Shown here: piece after piece, positions 56,601 to 64,000 of the stretch | Layout of the letters: every line of letters begins with the position of its first letter | How positions within the stretch are numbered: the first letter of the stretch is position 1 | From: Patiria miniata | Taxonomy: Eukaryota; Echinodermata; Asteroidea; Valvatida; Asterinidae | Direction: 5' to 3' | Length of the DNA stretch: 64,000 nt | Assembly (NCBI RefSeq): GCF_015706575.1 | Contig: NW_024037051.1 | Span: 15,411,016 to 15,475,015, forward strand | Translations under genes and position numbers: made by a program | Notes under the pieces: generated by a model | Databases searched by the model: none | Told to the model about the DNA's origin: nothing | The model's input: the letters and a program-made list of their open reading frames with translations, nothing else

Positions 56601-59600
56601 TTGTTATCTCAACTGGAACATGATAATATATTCCCAAGTTTCATTTCTCTGGAGATCTGTATTAACCATCACAGGGTTTGCAGTTCTGCCTCATTGCTTG
56701 CTAGAGTACACACTGCACGTTATCGTACAATATTAACAGCTATATCGAAGACTCTTGTGAATTCGCCTGGCACAGATAACGCATGGGTTATTTTAATTAG
56801 CCTTACATGATCATCTTCTCGAATAATAAAAAATGGTTCCCTGTCAGTCTTGTAATTTGCTAGTATTACTGCTCCCATAAAATATGATTGCTGTCAGAAA
56901 TATGGTGGTACTGGTACAAGTCAATTGTCCTTGGCTCCTGACTTCTGTAGGTTTCAATTAATCCCGTTGAGAATTTGAGATCAGTCTGGTGCCATTAAAT
57001 TTCCCAGTAGTGGATATTCCTGGTAGTGGGAAGTACCGGTAAGTTATGCTGGTTGAATTGTACTACAGCTCTATTTATCTTCTGGTTGCAGACTTGTAAA
57101 TGAAGTGCCAACAGTGAAATACATGTACCCTCAGCAGTGTCATCTTACGACGTTTTTTCCTTGGGGGATAATTGGATGACTTTAGGGTGATGTTTTGATC
57201 CAAATGATCTCCCTTCTATAAAAATTGAGCCACGTTTCAGTCCAGTTTCACCAAAGTTTCTCAGAAATGCAATCTCACAGTCATGTTCACAGCTGAGACC
57301 CTTCATCTTTTACAAACCCTCAAGTGCATTGGCCGCCAAACGCTCTATTAGGATATAATTTGAGGGAGAGCAAATCGTGATTTGGTCAGCATCTGGGCAA
57401 TTTGTGCTCTGTTCCCTGCCTGCGACAGTGCAAGAAGTGTTGCCAGAACTGAGGAACCTATCACAACGTACACCCATGGTACACCCTACCCATCCAGGGA
57501 AAATTCTTAGCACATAGAATTCCATAGACATGTGTTGTCATGCTTAGATATCGATGATTGATTGGGCTGGGCTGGAACTTCGTGATAGGCTGACCTAATG
57601 TCAGGAATTTGCTGACGAAGATCCAGACTGGGAAAGGTCAGCTGAAATGCTGACCCCTGACCTCAATTTTAAGTGTTGACCCATGTACATGTACACGTAT
57701 ACAGTTCTAAGCAAGTCTCCTGGACCCGTCCCAAGACTCCCATATGGTGTCTTGTCACTCTCTTGCAATATCAGCACTGTTTATTGCCAGCTGACTGGTG
57801 AAATGGTGTGTTTATTTTGACAGGAAAATGGTGTAAACATTTAAAACTGGTTTTTAGTTGGCAGGGGCAATTTCTATGCATGTACCGGTAGGGAAGAAGG
57901 CAGCTTATAATGAATACAACTACAAGACCAATGCACTGTGGTGGAATCATGAATTTATAAACATTAGAAGTTGACCATGTGGCCCATATGGTAATATGTG
58001 TATTCCAAACATAAACCATGCATAAACATACTATACATACATGTATGGTACATTTAGAGGTTTTTAGGTTGAACATGTTTTTTCTTTCCCCACTGTCATT
58101 TGTGATAGTACAATCTGGCAAATTCCCAGGTTTGTGATCAAATGTTGCCCTGGGAGACATCCTTGATATGTTTTATTGAGTCAAAAGAAATGAGGTTCAC
58201 ACGTAGATCCTTCAAAGTTTTCTTCAATCTGTCAATTTCGATTTGGATTTAGGGCTGTGCACAAAAACTGCCTACAACGCTTCACTGGCCAATGTGCAAA
58301 AAGCTTTTAACTACAATAAACAAAGGAGGAAATGTCGCTCCGAGCATAACTTAGCGTCTGAAAGTAACATTTTACTGTACAAATTACAATGTCACTATGG
58401 TTCACAATTTCATACAAAATATTTCATCCCTCAATCATGCAGTTACCCACGGCACGCCTGTGAATGAAATGTCCAATTCGGCTGTACGCCCACTCTGTTC
58501 ATCAGGCACAACTCAAGATTTCTTTTTCAGAGAGTGAAATCTTTGGCAGAATGAAAAGCTTTTCTACACTCTTCAAAATCGTAACAAATGGCAATAACAA
58601 AAGTTCCTGAAGCAGTGATTTGCCTTTTGTCAAGTTTTTAAAATGACATGGTCTTTACTATATCTCCCATTATTAAAGTTTTCAAGTTATGGCCGCAGGC
58701 GACAATATTATTGCGACAATTCTTTTAAATACAAGCAGCATTTTTACCAAGTGAAAGTTTGATTTCATTTTCCACATCATCATGTCCTTCAAAATGAGTT
58801 CAAAATGTTTCCTTTACACTGAACCATTATCTGTAAAGATGACTGTGGCTACAACAGCAGAATGCAATTAGGAAATATTCCCAGGTAGGACTGAGAATGT
58901 GTCTGTTTCACTGCACACCGTTCCGATGAGACAAACAGGAATCAATTTTCTAGAGAGGAGGTTGTCTCTAGGGCCTGTCTATTGGAGGGCAGAGACCTAG
59001 ATTTTGCAGATACCGGAATGCCTCTCTACCGTCTTCATTTAGTAATGGAAGCATCCAGATTTGTACACGCATGTTTACCGCAAAGTGAATCATTTCACGT
59101 GCGTCACGAACACAATACCTAAACATAGGCGACATCATGAAACAAGCTGACCTACACGTGCTTCTACACGTGTGAGGTCGTGCGCTGTTTTAGGGCCAGA
59201 TTGCATTATGGAAACCTAGACCCTATAACTCTCCTATTCTTCAAATTGCACAAGGAGGATTTAGAAGGATTTTGCAAGACTGAGGAAGGTACCGTAGAGC
59301 CTAAGAGGCCAGCCAATGTTACTTTTCATGGAGGTAAATCACCCTCAAAAGTTAAGCTGATAAAATAGAATGGTGTCCTGCATAGTGGAGGATTCGAAGC
59401 ATTATTGAGGGTTTCAAATAATACTTCAATAGCCATGGCTGCAAGTAAACTAGGACTCTTGGTTCAACTTTGCGCAATCTGAGGAAGTCTGCAAAAAAAC
59501 CCTCAAATGCCTGCCTAGAGTCTATTGTGCATGACCGTCTTCTGTAAGTGGGAGGGGAAAGGGTCATAAAGTGCTTTTGAAGAGAAAATCCAATAAACAA

Positions 59601-62600
59601 TTTCCCCTGACGTCAACACCGAGACCTGTGATGTTCAGAGATCTATGCAAAACAATTTTGGTAAATGTAACATCAAGCCTACCGGCACATGCAAGTGAGC
59701 ATGTACATAACCCCACAGCAATGAACACATTTTTTTTGCTCAACATTTACCAAGGAAAAATTCGTAGTTTGCTCCCGCACATGAAAATCACATCAAATTT
59801 AAATAGGCCTAATAATATCCAGCAGTTTTGTGAACAAGACCTACTACCCGGTACACAAAGATTACTGAGAATTTGTTGATATGTGGGCCGATGTGGGATC
59901 ACCTTCAGTGCAATTGTCCTTATTTTTTCAAAAGTGACTTAAAAAACTGACATTAACAGGTTAGAATGAAGAACAGTCCATATTTAACACAAACTTTAGT
60001 GGTATCAATCCATTAAAGAGGTTTGGCATCACATCTATGATCTTGAACCTGTAAAGCCTACAGAGTGATATCAAAACCCCATCAGTAGATTAAAATGGCA
60101 AACACTGAAGGAATGTAAAGTCAGACAGATGAAACCCTCGGCTGCCGTATCCTGTTCAGCTGGCTGCGTTACAATCTCAATTTCCTGCGTTATCTGTTTC
60201 CACATCCCTTCCTTGGCCAGCCTGTCCCAGTTTTTCTGGTCTCCTGCTTTTGTTGGAGCATGGAACCACAGATCCCTGATGGAACCATGGCACAGGATTA
60301 CAGAAACCCACTTCCTGTAAAGATGCTGCCACCATCGACGCCTCTTTGCATGTGACCACAGCTCTACTGACACAACCTTTTGCTTGGCTGATAATATGTG
60401 AGGAATGTTCACTAGACTTGTCACAAGCCAGGCAGGATATTTCTTGGAATCGCATTCTGTTGATTAATTTTGTGACTATAATTTATGGCTGTCTTGTGAA
60501 AGGAATTCTCGAGTAGGGACTTTGTTGTGATTGAAAAAGTAGGATAATGGTTACAGTGTGAATTTTTAGTAACCTGGATAAGAAATCACTGACTTGTTTA
60601 TTTTTCACTGTGCAGACTTTATTTTTAAAGGTCCAACTGCATGGATGATTGGCATCATAATTTAACATCGTAGTTTATGTAACAAATGGTTATTTCCACT
60701 TAAGTCGAACGTCAAATTATCAACAAGCAGGTCTTTCAGAGAAACCAAAGCAAGTGTACCGGTACCTGATTTCTGATTTGTGACTGAAATTTACATGAAT
60801 GTTTACTCCACTCTTAAGTTGGAGAGTGCATGTATCTAAATTGAATACGTTGGCGAGTCAACAACTTCAAAATACATGTATGTTGAGGAGACAATTGGGA
60901 AAACAAAATTGGCCCGACACTTTTTACTAGGCATTCATGTTTTCAGAATGCTGTGGAACATGATCGCTCAGAAATGGACTTCGTCCTCTAGAGAATCAAC
61001 CGTGTTTGCTTGTTGTGTGGGCGACTTTTGACTTTCATCGCTAGTTCATTGAACTGCATTAGTGACGAGAATTTCAACCAACTGGGCGGTCGCCGTCGAA
61101 GACACCACACCAAAGCCGATGTGCTTGTAGAAAACTATTGATAAAGTCGGGTTGGGGAAATGAAAGAAGTAGCATCGTGTTTAAGCAAAATGCGGAGGAG
61201 CTGAGTTGGAAAATCACTCAGATGTGTTAGTAAGTGAAATGTGTTGATGACCATGCTAATTATGGTGACCTTTATCTACATGCAGATAGGCTAGCCAGCA
61301 GCATTGACAGACTTGTGGACAAGTTTTGTGGGTGCCTATATAAACAGAGGTTGATCTTGGTTTCTGCTTGTGCTGTAAACTCCTCAGTGCGCAGTCCAAA
61401 AGAATATGTCCTCTCAAAAAAACCCTGCCCTGGTGGCCTTGCCCATAGCAGCACAATTCTATTGGTTGTTGCTCCCCTGGTATGCCCTAACGAGCCCTAA
61501 CAATACCATTGCCAAGAAGTATTCTGAAGCTTTTCATTGCATCCCATTGAAACCCCCCCCCCCCCCCAAACACAATTGACATTCATCAGCTATTCAAAAC
61601 ATGCCATGGCAGTAAATCCCCTTCTAACTGCTACTCAGAAAGACCTCGTTTTAAAGCTGTGTTTCTGTTTGGCACTGGTCTCTCAGAGAACTGAATTTAA
61701 GAGTGAATTCTGGTGAAAGGAGGGCTATACACAAATGGCCCAGAACACTCAAAAGACTTGAGCCAGGAGTAGGGGGGGGGATTTAAGCCGTAGTCATTAG
61801 ACTTGCAAATTCGATCGTAATGGCAGGGTTTGGGAAGGTATTGTTAGTCACCAGGCATTGTGCGTTTGTGTGTATTGGAATTCAAATTATGGAGTGTTAT
61901 TATAAATGAGTGTTGTATTGAAAAAGGGTGGTGGTAAACTCGACACTGTGTGTAGCAAGGGAGGTTTTTTGTACGTGTACATAATTTCATAAAGTAGGTC
62001 CACGAGATGTGGTGTGCTTGGCCACACCTTTAAGTCACTTGAAAAGTTTATGTAAGATGCTCTGAATAGTGAATGCATGAACATGTACATGTACCATCTC
62101 TGAAACTTGTACTTGAAGTTTCCAAGGAAATTGTGCCTTAACGGTTATTTTACTTTTTCACAAGACATTTTGCCTTGAAATGGGGCTCATTCTGAGAATC
62201 ACATACATGTGTACATAATAGTACATAGGCCTGCTAGAGATCTGTGGCAATCGTTATGCAAATCTGTCTTCATAATTCCATAACTATCTATAATTTAGTT
62301 CCAGTTCCACAGCGATAACCCTGTTAGTGTTACTCCAACTTGGAAAAGATCAGCATCCCAAAAACGTCCCAGTCTTCGCCATGATTAAATTTGTGTGCAG
62401 TGACGGCCTGCCAAAACAGCCCAAAGGCATATGGGTCGCGCCTTCCCTCTCCCCTACGTAATTGGTTTCCCCATAGCTTTCCCACGTATGGGAACCAACC
62501 ACCTCTCCAAAATACAGATAGAAATCCAGATATCCTTTCTGAAAACCTGATACGGTTTATAGTTGTGTCTCTCTGAAGACGAGAAATAGTGAAGCGTCCG

Positions 62601-64000
62601 CCACTGCATTATTTATCACCCAGTTTATCACTGTAAGCACGTATGGTCTGCTGCTTTTTCACCGTGCGATGATCCCAAAATGAAATTTGGTCCAAGGACC
62701 GCTCGTAAATGTAATAAATATTTTGCAAGCTCACAGTTATTCTGAGTTGGGCTCAGCGCGCTACTTGGGCAGCTATTGGCCGGGTGCGGGGAAGTCTACA
62801 GTGATGTGAAAGGTCAAGCAAGTTGTCTGTGAATTGATAATAACCCAGATGATATCTGACCCCTTTGGGTGCTGATCAAGGAAGCGTGTGTATATAAATT
62901 CTGCCAAACATGCATGTGGAACCGTTTAATCACTGATGAAGAGTTACAGGTTTGGCCTCAGAAGTGTGATCCCTAAGGTTCAGCCTCAGAAGGTTTTTAA
63001 TATCTTAGCTTTTGTAAATTAAAATAAGCCTGCAAATGGTTCTTTAGGTTCATGTAATCCACGCCTTAATTTCATTGAAACTTTAAAGGGATTTGCTGAT
63101 TCTGAATGGTAAAGACGAATCATCAATCTTTTTCTTTAATTAAAACTAGGTTACTGCTCATCCAAGTGTTGACACAGTGTTAATTAATTGACATGCCCCT
63201 TTAAAACTGGGCCTCTTAACAATTTTGAATATTCACGACTCGGGCAACGATAAATTAAAGTCATGGTCCTAATTTAGCACATGTGCAAGAACTGACAGAT
63301 GCGTAGATATTGACTGGTTACTGGATAATACCAACATATGGACATGTGACTTCATTACCGCTCGCCGGCAGGTTGTATCCCTCGTTGTATTTACACACAT
63401 TGACAAAATTACGTGCACATCACTGGCCCGGCAAAATTTGTTCTAAGCCGAGATCAATACACTGTCCTGGTGTAATGAATATTGGATTTTGTCCTTCCCC
63501 TCCCGTGTAATTCCGGTGCACTAAACAATGTCACATCAGAATAGCAAGTGAAATTGATTAATGCCCGCAGAAAATGTTTCTAGATGAGCGGTAATGTTTG
63601 CAGTACGTCGAAAAGACAAGCAGCTATTCAGTGAAAAGACAAATGTACACTGTATATAAAGGTTATGTTTGTAAACGTTCAGTGGATCAAACTGCAAATT
63701 TACAGTTAAACAGGAAGTTGTCAGCGGACGAAAAAGATGTTGGGTGTCTGGTTTATTCCTGCCTCACCTCAAATTAAACAAAAGACAAAACAAGGCTTTC
63801 AATTTGTTATCATAACCCATAAAAGTATGTATGTAAATAACCAAAAAAGGGGGAAAAATACAGGCAACTGAAAATGAATTGTACATTCACAAGTTTTCTC
63901 ACTTATAGTGTGCTACAGGAATCGTACATAATCTGGCAACCCCATGGAAAACAAGGTGTTAGTATTAGTAACTTCAAACTTCAGTCTCTCGGTTCCATTC
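53664..64000 (+). other. Intron 1 of the Quaking-like gene (incomplete)
   Basis: More than 10.3 kb without a recognised exon; I looked for a LQEKLYVPV-like exon 2 and saw none. It is AT-rich with scattered TACATGTA and ACCGGTA words and a C run at about 61553. A piece of the GGAGGATTT repeat family lies at about 59213-59290. Several ORFs of 60-117 codons look like chance ones. Confidence 0.65.

Noticed and set aside
60071-60424. 117-codon minus-strand ORF
   Set aside because: No family recognised, no splice or promoter context, and it lies within a long intron; treated as chance.

Overview
This is nuclear DNA of a marine invertebrate animal, most likely a non-vertebrate deuterostome (echinoderm, hemichordate or cephalochordate). 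Genes are split by long AT-rich introns at vertebrate-like positions. The non-coding DNA is full of small inverted-repeat transposons, tRNA-derived SINE pieces, minisatellites and short TACATGTA and ACCGGTA words. I cannot choose the phylum from sequence alone.

Six host genes are visible. From left to right: (1) DDX10, a DEAD-box RNA helicase of ribosome biogenesis, plus strand. Its last 13 coding exons (811 residues) run from 12222 to 23041, and the exons for helicase motifs Q to Ia are missing. (2) A secreted astacin metalloprotease ending in a kringle domain, plus strand, six exons, 26413-30991, 480 residues. (3) LYRM2, a small mitochondrial LYR protein, minus strand, three exons, 32436-33455, convergent with the astacin gene. 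(4) RAB39, minus strand, two exons, 38798-40058. (5) The SLC35F1/F2-type transporter, plus strand, six exons, 40345-48858, head to head with RAB39 across 286 bp. (6) Exon 1 of a Quaking/HOW-type STAR RNA-binding protein, plus strand, 53309-53663; the rest of that gene lies beyond the window. All exon-exon phases were checked by hand and join without a break.

Gene order is informative. SLC35F2 and RAB39A are head-to-head neighbours at human 11q22.3, with DDX10 nearby. LYRM2, SLC35F1 and QKI lie on human 6q. The window therefore looks like part of an ancestral linkage group whose pieces are now on two human chromosomes.

The rest is introns and spacers. They hold many non-autonomous DNA transposons, several with exact target duplications: pogo/Tigger-like at 1295 and 34892, hAT-like at 6209 and 46475, Mutator-like at 12437 and Harbinger-like at 38185. 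There is also a foldback element with tandem-repeat arms at 40815, a 0.45 kb palindrome at 49068, and a six-copy satellite between long direct repeats at 13026-15723. Exon 4 of SLC35F2 is bracketed by decayed copies of its own 5' and 3' ends. Nine AGAGGGCG-type motifs cluster at the LYRM2 promoter. I see no prokaryotic feature, CRISPR array, intact retroelement or rRNA.
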